Below, piece after piece: positions 25,981 through 34,069 of a stretch of 64,000 nt of DNA. Numbering within the stretch: position 1 is the stretch's first letter; every line of letters begins with the position of its first letter. Both the position numbers and the translations under genes were made by a program. Source of the DNA: Marilutibacter chinensis (GTDB lineage: Bacteria > Pseudomonadota > Gammaproteobacteria > Xanthomonadales > Xanthomonadaceae); contig NZ_JAKJPO010000010.1 of the NCBI RefSeq assembly GCF_021725675.1, positions 98,645-162,644 of the forward strand, written 5' to 3'. The notes beneath the pieces were generated by a model that worked only from the letters and a program-made list of their open reading frames with translations, was not told the origin of the DNA and made no database searches.

Positions 25981-27836
25981 ACATCGATTTGACCAATGAA
26001 GGCCTGGCCCAGGGGGGGCTCGTCGCGTTGCTGGCGCTTGCGGTCGTCATCGCGTGGGCGCGACTGCTGTCGCGGCAATGGCGCGGACCCGCGCGGTCGC
26101 ACGGCTGGCGGCTCGCGTTGCTGCTGGCGCTGCAGCCGCTGTGTGCGTTGCTGTTGTATCGCACCCTCGTGCCGCCGCCCGTCGCCGTCCGCAGCGGTAC
26201 GCTGACCGTGCTCACCGCGGGAGCCAGCCGCGTGCAGCTGGCCACGTCCGAACAGGGCGAGGTGCTGGTGGCACTGCCGGAGGTGCCGGTGTTCGGCGAT
26301 GCCGAAGCGGTACCCGATCTCGCTACCGCGCTGCGGCGTCATCCCGGAACCGCACGCATCCACGTGGTCGGCGCAGGACTCGACGCGCGCGACCTGACCG
26401 CCGTGGAAGGCTTTCCCCTGGTGTTCGATCCGGCGCCGCTGCCGACCGGCGTGACCGGGCTGTGGTTGCCGGATGAAGTCGCCGCCGGCGACGTCTTCAC
26501 GGTGTCCGGACGCGTGAATGGGGTCGAGGGAGGCAGCGTCGAACTGATCGATCCGGCCGGACAGCGGGTGGATGACACCGGGTTGGAGGAGGATGGTGCC
26601 TTCACGCTGGATGCGACGGTCCGCGCCCCGGGCATCGCAACGTTCGCCCTGCGCGTGCGCGACGCTGCCGGAGAGCCCGTCGAGACACTCGACGTGCCGT
26701 TGTCGATCGCCGACGCGCCGGCACCGCGCGTGCTGCTCATGGCGGGCGCCCCGAATCCCGAACTGCGCGCGCTGCGCCGCTGGGCCGAGGATGCCGGCAT
26801 GGCGCTGCATGCCCAGTTGGCGGTCGGCGGCGGCGTGCAGTTGGGCGATCCGCCGTCGCCGATGGACGCGGAAACCCTGCGCGGCTTCGATCTGGTCGTG
26901 CTCGACGAGCGTGCCTGGGCGTCGCTGGGTGAAACCAGGCGGACGTCCCTGCTTGCCGCGGTGCGCGAAGGGCTGGGCGTGCTGTTGCGCGCGACCGGGC
27001 CGTTGTCGCGGCAGACCCGGGAACAGTTGGCTGCGCTGGGCCTCCCGGTATCGGCCGGCACTGGCACCGTCGCGCTGGCGTTGCCGCACTCCGAAGGCCT
27101 GGACGAAGCCACTTTGCGCGCCCGTCTCGGCAACGGCAGCGAGGATGCGCCGCTGGACGTGGAGCTCGCCGCCGCACCGCCGCCACGGCTGCTGCGCCGG
27201 GACCTCCGCATTGGCACGGACGCCGCGGTCCCGGTGAGCGGCATCGCTGGTTCGCCCTGGCTGTACTGGCGCGCCGAAGGGCGCGGCCGCATCGGCATCA
27301 CCACGCTGGTCGACAGCTACCGGTTGCCGCTGTCCGGCCGCGGCGACCTGCATGGCGAGCTGTGGAGCACGGCCTTCGCAACGGTCGCACGCGCCGCCGG
27401 CATGCCGCCGCGCTTCGAGGCCGACCCGCGCGAGGGCGTCCGCACCCGCATCTGCGCGGTCGCCGACGACGCCATGGCAGTCGCGCCCGACGGCACCGCG
27501 ACGCCGCTGCTGATCGACCCGCTCGCCGGTCCCGGCCGTTGCGCCGGATACTGGCCGCGGACCCCGGGCTGGCACCGGCTGCGGCAGGGTGCCGACAGCT
27601 GGCCGTTCTTCGTCCGTGCGGCCGGGGCCGCCCCTGGCCTGCGTGCCGCCGAACGGCGCGACCGCACCCTGCAACGGGTCGGGGACGTGGTGCTTCCGCC
27701 AGCAGCGACGCGGGACACCGGCGCCACTGCGGCGCGTCGCGGCGCGTCCTGGCCCTGGTTCCTGGCCTGGGTTGCCTCGATCGCCGCGTTGTGGGGGCTG
27801 GAGCGCTGGCGGCGCGGCATCCGGATGACCGGATGA
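25977..27836 (+). CDS. Large membrane protein of the MoxR/DUF58 cluster
   Basis: A 619-residue protein with two N-terminal helices (GGLVALLALAVVIAWARLL and LALLLALQPLCALLLYRTL) and one at the C-terminus (WFLAWVASIAALWGLERW). Between them are an Ig-like strand-rich section (VFTVSGRVNGVEGGSVELID), and a Rossmann-like section (PRVLLMAGAPNPELRALRRW, FDLVVLDERAW) that resembles inactive glutamine-amidotransferase folds found in BatA/DUF4159-type proteins. I know no characterised homologue. The start ATG overlaps the previous stop and has a strong GGGAGAG upstream. Confidence 0.8.
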   Translation: MNIDLTNEGLAQGGLVALLALAVVIAWARLLSRQWRGPARSHGWRLALLLALQPLCALLLYRTLVPPPVAVRSGTLTVLTAGASRVQLATSEQGEVLVALPEVPVFGDAEAVPDLATALRRHPGTARIHVVGAGLDARDLTAVEGFPLVFDPAPLPTGVTGLWLPDEVAAGDVFTVSGRVNGVEGGSVELIDPAGQRVDDTGLEEDGAFTLDATVRAPGIATFALRVRDAAGEPVETLDVPLSIADAPAPRVLLMAGAPNPELRALRRWAEDAGMALHAQLAVGGGVQLGDPPSPMDAETLRGFDLVVLDERAWASLGETRRTSLLAAVREGLGVLLRATGPLSRQTREQLAALGLPVSAGTGTVALALPHSEGLDEATLRARLGNGSEDAPLDVELAAAPPPRLLRRDLRIGTDAAVPVSGIAGSPWLYWRAEGRGRIGITTLVDSYRLPLSGRGDLHGELWSTAFATVARAAGMPPRFEADPREGVRTRICAVADDAMAVAPDGTATPLLIDPLAGPGRCAGYWPRTPGWHRLRQGADSWPFFVRAAGAAPGLRAAERRDRTLQRVGDVVLPPAATRDTGATAARRGASWPWFLAWVASIAALWGLERWRRGIRMTG

Positions 27837-27888
27837 GGGACCGGCTGGGATAGTCTTGGCGCGGTCCCTTCATCAGGAAACGCAACGG

Positions 27889-28758
27889 ATGCACTTCTCT
27901 CGAGACCGTCGTCGAATGCCCGTCATGCCGGTTCGCGCGACCGGCGGGTTGCTGTTCGTTGCGGCGTTGGCCGTATCGCTGCTGGCCGCCTGTTCCGACC
28001 CGTATGCCCAGCATCAATCCGCCGCTGCGTCGGGCCCGGCGATGGAAATGAAGGCCGCGCCCACCGATGCCGGTGGCGGTGCGACCGGGGCGATGCTCGC
28101 CTACGAGCACCATATCGCGGTCCGCCTGCCGGTCGAGGAGATCGCGCCGCGGCACGCGGCCGTGCAGGCGGCATGCCGGGAGCGCCGGTTTGGCGAATGC
28201 GTGCTGCTCAACATCAGCCAGCAGGGCGGCGATCATCCGTCCGCCAGTGTCACCGTGCGTATCGTGCCGTCCGGGGTCGAGCCGATGATCGCGATGGCCG
28301 GCGAGGGCGCCGAATTCGGCAGCCGCAGCACCCATGCAGAGGACCTGGCGGTGGTGGTTCGCGACAATGCGCTGGAGCAGGACCGGCTGCGTACCGAACT
28401 GCAGCGCCTGCAGGAATTCCAGCAGCGGCGAGACCTTGCCGTCGCCGACATGATCGCGCTGGCCGAGCGGATGGCGGCGACACGGGCGCGGCTGGACGCC
28501 GCCGAACGCGAGGGCGCGCAGCATCGCCGCCGCATCGATACCCAGCTGTTGACCCTGGCCTTCAGCCCGACCGGCGGGCAGGCCGGGCGCAACGAGATCG
28601 TGCAGGCGGTGCGCGATTTCGGCGCGACCCTGTCGATGGGGACCGCGTGGACCATCCGCGCGTTGGCGTTCCTGATTCCGCTGGGAGTGCTGTTGGCGAT
28701 CGCGGTGGCTCTGGTGCGACGCTGGCGCCGCCGCGCGCGGCTGCGAAGAAGCGCCTGA
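27889..28758 (+). CDS. DUF4349 lipoprotein
   Basis: A 289-residue protein. A lipoprotein signal ends at LAVSLLAAC near residue 34. The DUF4349 region follows: MLAYEHHIAVRLPVEEIAPR, a Cys pair (AACRERRFGEC), a coiled coil (RTELQRLQEFQQRRDLAVAD) and a C-terminal helix (LAFLIPLGVLLAIAVALV). Function is unknown; the topology is that of an anchored coiled-coil protein. It starts 52 bases after the previous stop with AGGAAA and may be the last gene of the cluster. Confidence 0.83.
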   Translation: MHFSRDRRRMPVMPVRATGGLLFVAALAVSLLAACSDPYAQHQSAAASGPAMEMKAAPTDAGGGATGAMLAYEHHIAVRLPVEEIAPRHAAVQAACRERRFGECVLLNISQQGGDHPSASVTVRIVPSGVEPMIAMAGEGAEFGSRSTHAEDLAVVVRDNALEQDRLRTELQRLQEFQQRRDLAVADMIALAERMAATRARLDAAEREGAQHRRRIDTQLLTLAFSPTGGQAGRNEIVQAVRDFGATLSMGTAWTIRALAFLIPLGVLLAIAVALVRRWRRRARLRRSA

Positions 28759-28852
28759 GCCTGCAATGTGCCCGCCTGTGCACGGGATCGTCGACGAGTT
28801 CCCGTGACAACGGAGCCGCTGCGAAGGGGGGCGAATCCCGCGGGCCTGTTTC

Positions 28853-29149
28853 CTAGCGCTCCTCTTCGACCTCGAACTCGACCAGCACGTCGAGCTCGGA
28901 CGCCAGCGCATCGACCGCGCGGCGGACGCGATTGGCCGAATAGGCGTTGGACACCTCCACCTCCAGCTCGTGCACCCCGGGTCCCTGGTCGTCGGGCAGG
29001 CCGGCCGAGCTCGAATCGGGGTCGTCCATGTGCGGCATGAGATCGGCGATTTCCTCGATATGGTCGACGCCCTCCAGGCTGGACAGGAGATTGGCGATCG
29101 CGCGGGCGCGGTCGTCGTTGCCGGTCACGCGCAGCCGCAGCAGGGGCAT
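28853..29149 (-). CDS. Conserved 98-residue protein of unknown function
   Basis: A small soluble acidic protein: MPLLRLRVTGNDDRARAIAN, then GVDHIEEIADLMPHMDD, SSSAGLPDDQGPG, and an ending with a basic helix and strand (VRRAVDALASELDVLVEF). The beta-alpha-beta pattern resembles an ACT or ferredoxin-like fold. The DLMPHMDDPDSSSAGLPD segment is one I recall as conserved among xanthomonads and pseudomonads. No signal peptide. It diverges from SpeG across 132 bases. Confidence 0.7.
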   Translation of the reverse strand: MPLLRLRVTGNDDRARAIANLLSSLEGVDHIEEIADLMPHMDDPDSSSAGLPDDQGPGVHELEVEVSNAYSANRVRRAVDALASELDVLVEFEVEEER

Positions 29150-29281
29150 GTTCGGGACTCCGGTTGGCCTGGGCTCAGGCTAGGCGGGCGGCAGCTAAGG
29201 TCGCGTGATGGCAGTGCCGTCGCCGGTCGTGACGTGGCGACTGTCACGCCGCGCTAAGGCGCCTGGGCTAAGTTGTCGCGC

Positions 29282-29842
29282 ATGAACGCCGAACACGACA
29301 AGCCGCCGCCGGCTTCGGTCACTCTCCGTCCGCTGGAGCGGGACGACCTGCATTTCGTCCATACGCTGAACAACAACCGCAGCGTGATGGCGTACTGGTT
29401 CGAGGAACCCTACGAGTCCTTCGTCGAACTCGAGGAGCTGTACCGCAAGCACATCCACGACCAGTCGGAGCGGCGCTTCATCATCGAGAACGACCAGCGC
29501 CAGAGGGTCGGCCTGGTCGAGCTGGTCGAGATCGACCACCTGCACCGTCGCGCCGAATTCCTGATCATGGTCTCGCCCGAATCGCAGGGACGCGGCTACG
29601 CGCGCGCGGCGACCCTGCGCGCGATCAACTACGCGTTCCGCGTGCTGAACCTGTACAAGCTCTACCTGCTGGTCGACGTCGACAACGCCAAGGCGATCCA
29701 CGTCTACGAAAGCGTCGGCTTCCGGCGCGAGGGCGTGCTGGTCGACGAGTACTTCAGCGACGGCCGCTATCACAGCGTGATCCGCATGGCCCTGTTCCAG
29801 CACCAGGCGCTGGGCCGCGACGAAGTCCGCCGCGACGCCTGA
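29282..29842 (+). CDS. speG: Spermidine N1-acetyltransferase (SpeG-like)
   Basis: A 186-residue GNAT. The opening [20 protein letters not shown] and [20 protein letters not shown], the acetyl-CoA loop [22 protein letters not shown] and the ending [20 protein letters not shown] and [13 protein letters not shown] match SpeG, which acetylates spermidine to limit polyamine toxicity. The ATG is preceded by TAAGTT with no room for a usual leader and no SD, so the message may have a very short leader. It converges on the cyclophilin gene with five bases between stops. Confidence 0.88.
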   Translation: MNAEHDKPPPASVTLRPLERDDLHFVHTLNNNRSVMAYWFEEPYESFVELEELYRKHIHDQSERRFIIENDQRQRVGLVELVEIDHLHRRAEFLIMVSPESQGRGYARAATLRAINYAFRVLNLYKLYLLVDVDNAKAIHVYESVGFRREGVLVDEYFSDGRYHSVIRMALFQHQALGRDEVRRDA

Positions 29843-29847
29843 GCCGG

Positions 29848-30780
29848 CTATGCCGGGTCGGGCATCCGCGTCGGGATCGGCACATTGCACAGGTCGATGT
29901 GCCCGGCCGGGCGCTTGTAGAAGTCGTCGCGGCGGTTGCGGCGGGCCTCGACCAGTTCGTCGAACAGCGGCGTGTCGGTGCGCAGCACCTGCAGCGGCGA
30001 GCGCTCCGCCACGGGCAGCTCGGAGGCCAGCGTGATCGAGCGGATCGGCACGTACTGCGCAGGGTCCTCGTAGAAGCCCAGCGGACCGCTGCCGCGCGGC
30101 AGCACCGACAGCCGTTCCATGCCGTCGATCACCCGGCCGACCACGGTGATGTTGCGGTCGAGCTGGCGCGGCGACTGGCCGATCACCACGTACAGCTCGC
30201 TGCCGTCGCTGGAGTCGGGCTCGAGATTGCGGCCCGCGCCGACCGCACCGTAGCAGTGGGCCATCCATGCCTGGTCTTCGCCGGTGTCGCGGCCGGCGGG
30301 GAAGCCGTCGGCGAAGCCGACTTCGGCCGCCCAGCCGTCGGCGTCGGGCAGCGGATGGAAATCCAGCCCCCGGCTGCCGCGGCTGAACTCGGCCGGCAGC
30401 TTCGCCCTGGCCGAGCCCAGCGGCTTGCCGTCCTCGTCCTCGCCGCGCGGATCGCCCCACTGCACGACGAAGTTGTCCTGGGAGCGCTTGATCGCCATGC
30501 CGTTCCAGTAGCCCTCGCGCGCGAAGGTACGGATGTTGCCGACGTGTTCGGGCGCGAACGCGGGGGCCAGCTCGATGATCACCCGACCGCTTTCCAGCTC
30601 CATGTACAGGGTGTTGGCCGGATCCGGCGTGCGCCAGTCCGATGGTTTCGCGGCATCGATGATCTCCTGCATCGTGCGCGGCTTGCCCGCGTCCGGTTCG
30701 GCGGCCGGGGCCGGCGGCGTGACGGCGCCAAGCAGGGCGGCGAGGGGCAGGACGAGCGCGGCACGGATCGGGTCTGGCAC
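29848..30780 (-). CDS. Cyclophilin-type peptidyl-prolyl isomerase, exported
   Basis: A 310-residue protein with a Sec signal ([22 protein letters not shown]) and a cyclophilin core: [40 protein letters not shown], and the C-terminal [14 protein letters not shown]. Inserts around residues 130-180 make it longer than PpiA (about 190). It should assist folding in the periplasm. The start is GTG 30780 with AGGGAG upstream on the minus strand. Confidence 0.88.
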   Translation of the reverse strand: MPDPIRAALVLPLAALLGAVTPPAPAAEPDAGKPRTMQEIIDAAKPSDWRTPDPANTLYMELESGRVIIELAPAFAPEHVGNIRTFAREGYWNGMAIKRSQDNFVVQWGDPRGEDEDGKPLGSARAKLPAEFSRGSRGLDFHPLPDADGWAAEVGFADGFPAGRDTGEDQAWMAHCYGAVGAGRNLEPDSSDGSELYVVIGQSPRQLDRNITVVGRVIDGMERLSVLPRGSGPLGFYEDPAQYVPIRSITLASELPVAERSPLQVLRTDTPLFDELVEARRNRRDDFYKRPAGHIDLCNVPIPTRMPDPA

Positions 30781-30910
30781 GGGTGGCTCCCTTCTGGGTG
30801 GTGGGACGGCGGCGGATCGACGGTCCCGATTCTGCCTGATCCGCCGACGCCGGTGCCGGATCCGGCGCTCGGCCCGGCCGCGAACCGGCGGGGCATGACT
30901 AGAAGCACAT

Positions 30911-30955
30911 TTGCTATAGAGAACTGAATACTAGTATCCACTTCAAGCTAGTGAA
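30911..30955 (+). promoter_or_regulatory. AT-rich promoter/operator region of the padR operon
   Basis: An AT-rich island in a GC-rich genome, 37-81 bases before the PadR start. It holds a perfect 10-bp palindrome ATACTAGTAT (30928-30937) and a second two-fold element TTCAAGCTAGTGAA (30942-30955). TTGCTA (30911-30916) and TAGTAT (30932-30937) could be -35 and -10 with a short 15-base spacer, which would put the palindrome on the promoter. PadR proteins commonly bind palindromes on their own promoters; this assignment is inference. Confidence 0.45.
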
Positions 30956-30991
30956 TGCATCCGTGCCCCGATCCGGCCCTGGAGCCCACCG

Positions 30992-31357
30992 ATGACCGAT
31001 CTCGAACTCCAGTTGCGCAAGTTCCACAAGGAGCTCAGCACCGGCACGGTCTCGCTGACCCTGCTCGCGGTGCTGGCCGCGGCCGGGGAGCCGATGTACG
31101 GCTACCAGATCGCCAAGCGGCTCGAACGCGAAGGCGAGGGCGTGCTCAGCGGCAAGCAGAGCGCGTTGTATCCGGTGCTGCGCAACCTCGGTGCCGCCGG
31201 CCTGCTCGACAGCTTCGTCGAGCCGTCCGTGGCCGGGCCGCCGCGGCGCTACTACCGCATCACCGGCGCCGGGCGCGAAGCCCTGCGCGACTGGGCCGCC
31301 GCCTGGCGCGCGACCCGCGATTCCGTCGATTCCGTCCTGGGGGAGCTGTCCGAATGA
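30992..31357 (+). CDS. PadR-family transcriptional regulator
   Basis: A 121-residue PadR protein. The winged helix is MTDLELQLRKFHKELSTGTVSL then MYGYQIAKRLEREGEG, SGKQSALYPVLRNLGAAGLL and PRRYYRITGAGREALRDW. The short C-terminal dimerisation helix fits the PadR-s2 group. It overlaps the following HAAS-domain gene by ATGA, the standard partner layout in which PadR controls a membrane protein of the HAAS type. Confidence 0.93.
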   Translation: MTDLELQLRKFHKELSTGTVSLTLLAVLAAAGEPMYGYQIAKRLEREGEGVLSGKQSALYPVLRNLGAAGLLDSFVEPSVAGPPRRYYRITGAGREALRDWAAAWRATRDSVDSVLGELSE

Positions 31358-32277
31358 ACGCCAACACCGTACCCGTCTCCGGTCTGCCGACCACGATCCC
31401 GGAATACCTGGCGCAGCTGCGTGCGGCGCTGAAGGGCGCCGACCCCGCGATGATCCAGGACGCGCTGTACGACGCCGAGGAATACCTGCGTTCGGAGATG
31501 GCCGAACAGCCGGGCAGGCCCGAGGCCGAGGTGATCGCCGCGGTCGCCGGCAGCTACGGTGCGCCGGAGGAGGTTGCCGAGATCTATCGCGACACCGAGG
31601 TCAAGGTGCAGACCGCGCTGCGGCCGCCGACGCCACCGCAGCGCCGTTCCGCGCTGGGGCGGTTCTTCGGTGTCGCCGCCGATGCGCGGACCTACGGCGC
31701 GCTGTTCTACATGCTGCTGGCGGTCGCGACCGGCATCTTCTATTTCACCTGGGTGGTGACCGGTTTCTCGGTATCGCTGGGCCTGTCGATCACGATCGTC
31801 GGCATTCCTCTGCTGATCCTGTTCTTCGGCTCGGTGCGGGTGCTGTCGCTGGTCGAAGGCCGGATCGTCGAGGTGATGCTGGGCGAACGGATGCCGCGCC
31901 GGCCGCTGTACAGCGTGCGTGGACGTACGGTCTGGCAGCGGATCGGCGACATGTTCACCGACCCGCGCACCTGGAGCACGCTGCTGTACATGCTGCTGAT
32001 GCTGCCGCTGGGCATCGCCTACTTCACGCTCGCGGTGACGTTGCTGAGCGTGTCTCTGACCTTGCTGATCACGCCGCTGGCGCTGCTGCCCGGGATCGAG
32101 CTGGACGTCTGGCTGGCCGGGATCGACGTAGCGACGGACGCGCCGTGGCTGCTGCCGTTGCTGAGCGTGCTCGGCATACTGCTGCTGTTCGTCACCCTGC
32201 ACGTCGCACGCGGCATCGGTTACCTGCACGGGCAGCTGGCCAAGCACCTGCTGGTGAAGGGCTCGCAGCACGCCTGA
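31354..32277 (+). CDS. HAAS-domain membrane protein (DUF1700/sensor type)
   Basis: A 307-residue protein. The N-terminal HAAS helix bundle (YLAQLRAALKGADPAMIQDAL, DAEEYLRSEMAEQPG, VIAAVAGSYGAPEEVAEIYR) is followed by four or more helices: YGALFYMLLAVATGIFYFTW, ITIVGIPLLILFFGSVRV, LYMLLMLPLGIAYFTLAVTL and LLSVLGILLLFVTLHV. The repeated ARTYGALFYMLL / PRTWSTLLYMLL segments are a putative sensor domain in tandem. Role unknown; it is coupled to its PadR regulator with SD GGGGGAG inside the padR end. Confidence 0.85.
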   Translation: MNANTVPVSGLPTTIPEYLAQLRAALKGADPAMIQDALYDAEEYLRSEMAEQPGRPEAEVIAAVAGSYGAPEEVAEIYRDTEVKVQTALRPPTPPQRRSALGRFFGVAADARTYGALFYMLLAVATGIFYFTWVVTGFSVSLGLSITIVGIPLLILFFGSVRVLSLVEGRIVEVMLGERMPRRPLYSVRGRTVWQRIGDMFTDPRTWSTLLYMLLMLPLGIAYFTLAVTLLSVSLTLLITPLALLPGIELDVWLAGIDVATDAPWLLPLLSVLGILLLFVTLHVARGIGYLHGQLAKHLLVKGSQHA

Positions 32278-32421
32278 GTGGCGTCGGCGTCCATGCGTGG
32301 CAGGAGGCGGATTCGACGTTTCCGCACTGTGGCGGGGTTAACAGAAGTGACGCGCGAACCCCTCTAGGGTGACGCGGCGGATACGACTCCGCGTTTCCAG
32401 AACATCCAAGGAGAACAGATC

Positions 32422-32640
32422 ATGCGTCGCATCAGGATCGTTGCCGTTGCATTGGCTGTGGGGCTGCTGGCCGCCTATTCGTTCAGCGCCACCGCGAGCT
32501 GGCAGGGCACCTGGAACTACTACGACGAGGAAGGCGTGCTGGTCGGGCAGTGGACCGCCGGCTGTGGCGAGCTCGACGGCAGCTGGGGCGTGAAGACCGA
32601 GAACCGGAGCTTCACCCAGGGCTGCTACGTCGATATGTGA
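32422..32640 (+). CDS. Small secreted protein, DUF6289-like
   Basis: A 72-residue precursor with a strong Sec signal (RRIRIVAVALAVGLLAAYSF, cut near SATA-S). The mature part of about 47 residues contains WNYYDEEGVLVGQW, two Cys (GCGELDGSWG and QGCYVDM) that could form one disulfide, and many aromatics. The YYD..G.LVGQ, GC..LDGSWG pattern recalls DUF6289-type small exported proteins of unknown function. The ATG has CAAGGAGAAC upstream. Terminator follows at once, so it is a single-gene unit. Confidence 0.75.
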   Translation: MRRIRIVAVALAVGLLAAYSFSATASWQGTWNYYDEEGVLVGQWTAGCGELDGSWGVKTENRSFTQGCYVDM

Positions 32641-33968
32641 GGCGGCGGGTTTCCGCTGTCCGGGGGCCCCGCCGACGCGGGGCTTTTCTGTGCGCGCTCG
32701 TCCGGCGAACCCCGGAGCCCGGACAGGCGTTGCCGTCGTGCACGCCACCACTGGGCCGCCAGCCGGCGGGCCTGCAGCAGGCCGGGGCCCGGATCGTCGA
32801 AACGGAAGGCATGCAGATGCCCGGTGCACCACTGCCGCAGCGCCCGCGACAACGGAATCCGCGTGCCGGCCGGTGCATGCAGCACCGCCTGGATGTCGCC
32901 GGCAAGGCTGATGCAGCCGACTCCGCTGCGGTAGTCGCGACCGGCCACGACCACCGGTAGCCCGAGCGCGTCCCGCCAGGCCATTTCGCAGACGTTGACC
33001 CCGCAGCGGGCGGCGAACTCGACGTACCACCAGGCGCGCGTGTTGATTTCCAGCAGGCGGTAACGGCCGTCGCGAGGATCGCGCTTGAACTCGGCGCTGA
33101 AGATGCCGCGGTAGTGCGTCGCGTCGAGCAGGCGCTCCAGTTCCTCCGCGGCGGCGCCCATGCCGGCCAGCGGCGTACTCTCGCAGTACGAGCTGTTGCC
33201 GAAGTCCGGCGGGTGGATCCGGTACCGGCGCCGTGCGAACAACCCGGTCAGGCGGCCATGGCGGTCGCGGAAGCCGTCGATGAAGTAGTGCTGGTCGGCC
33301 CCGCCGGGGATGTACTCCTGCGCGATCATCTCGAATCCCTGCGCATGCAGCCGCGTCCACAGCGCCCTGCAGGCCGCACGGTCGCCGGGCCATAGCGCCT
33401 TGTGGCCGGTCGCCTTGGAGAACCGCTGCGAGTCGATCGGCTTCAGGAACACCCGGTCGAGCCGCTCGAATGGAATACGGTCGATATCCCCGACGCGGTC
33501 GATCGCGAACGTGGCCGGGTGGGCCACGCCGTTGTCGCGCAGGCACTCGGCCAGCCGGCGCTTGTCCTGCAGCATCCGCAACGTCGCCAGCGGACTGGTC
33601 GAGGCGGGAAAGCGTCGGGCCAGCGCGCTGCCGGCGAGCCCGGCGACCCACAGCGCGGCGTCGTCGGCACCCGGGACCAGTACCGCGCGCGCGAGTCCGA
33701 CCGCATCCAGCGCACTGTCCTGGCTGCCGTCGATCTCACCGTTCCAGGCCGGTCCCGGCGGCGGTGCGTACCAGCGCGAGCGGGTGACCAGGTCGTCGGC
33801 CGGGCAGGCCACATGGGTCCGGACGCCGGCCATCGCCAGTGCCCGCAGCGTGCCCAGGCCGGTGAAGCCGCGGGCGACCACGATCGCCGGCGGCGCCGCA
33901 TCGCCCGTCCCGGCACGCGTCCGTTCCGCCGCTGCTGCAGCGCGTTCCTGTGGCCCGATGTCCCCCAT
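32625..33968 (-). CDS. ATP-grasp family ligase, orphan
   Basis: A 447-residue ATP-grasp protein. After a short basic tail comes AIVVARGFTGLGTLRALAMAG, a Rossmann-like pre-ATP-grasp fold. Then follow LQDKRRLAECLRDNGVAHPA and RVFLKPIDSQRFSK (ATP-binding Lys region), QEYIPGGADQHYFIDGF, and YRGIFSAEFKRDPRDGRYRL with EINTRAWWY carrying the metal-binding Glu/Asn. The architecture fits carbamoyl-phosphate-synthase-like ligases acting on free amino acids or peptides. No precursor or acceptor gene is evident. Its 3' end overlaps the convergent small secreted gene by 16 bases and contains that gene's terminator. Confidence 0.82.
   Translation of the reverse strand: MGDIGPQERAAAAAERTRAGTGDAAPPAIVVARGFTGLGTLRALAMAGVRTHVACPADDLVTRSRWYAPPPGPAWNGEIDGSQDSALDAVGLARAVLVPGADDAALWVAGLAGSALARRFPASTSPLATLRMLQDKRRLAECLRDNGVAHPATFAIDRVGDIDRIPFERLDRVFLKPIDSQRFSKATGHKALWPGDRAACRALWTRLHAQGFEMIAQEYIPGGADQHYFIDGFRDRHGRLTGLFARRRYRIHPPDFGNSSYCESTPLAGMGAAAEELERLLDATHYRGIFSAEFKRDPRDGRYRLLEINTRAWWYVEFAARCGVNVCEMAWRDALGLPVVVAGRDYRSGVGCISLAGDIQAVLHAPAGTRIPLSRALRQWCTGHLHAFRFDDPGPGLLQARRLAAQWWRARRQRLSGLRGSPDERAQKSPASAGPPDSGNPPPHIST
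32666..32687 (+). terminator. Rho-independent terminator
   Basis: GCCCCGC (32666-32672), loop CGAC and GCGGGGC (32677-32683) followed by TTTT. It ends the small secreted gene and lies within the C-terminal codons of the convergent ATP-grasp gene, so it must be read through on that strand; no T-run is present in that direction. Confidence 0.8.
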
Positions 33969-34069
33969 GACATCGGAAACAACGCGGCGGGGATGCGGAT
34001 GCGGTCAACCGCCGGACCGCGGTGGCGCAGGTTTGCAGGCCGATGCGGGCAGCATGCCCGCGCGGGACC

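Noticed and set aside
29150..29281. Riboswitch or polyamine leader before speG
   Set aside because: The spacer is only 132 bases and shows no paired architecture matching a known riboswitch; the -10-like element suggests almost no leader.
32422..33968. Graspetide-like RiPP system (small peptide plus ATP-grasp)
   Set aside because: The peptide carries a Sec signal and no repeated core, and the genes are convergent instead of co-transcribed. The ATP-grasp looks like a CPSase-type ligase, not a graspetide macrocyclase.
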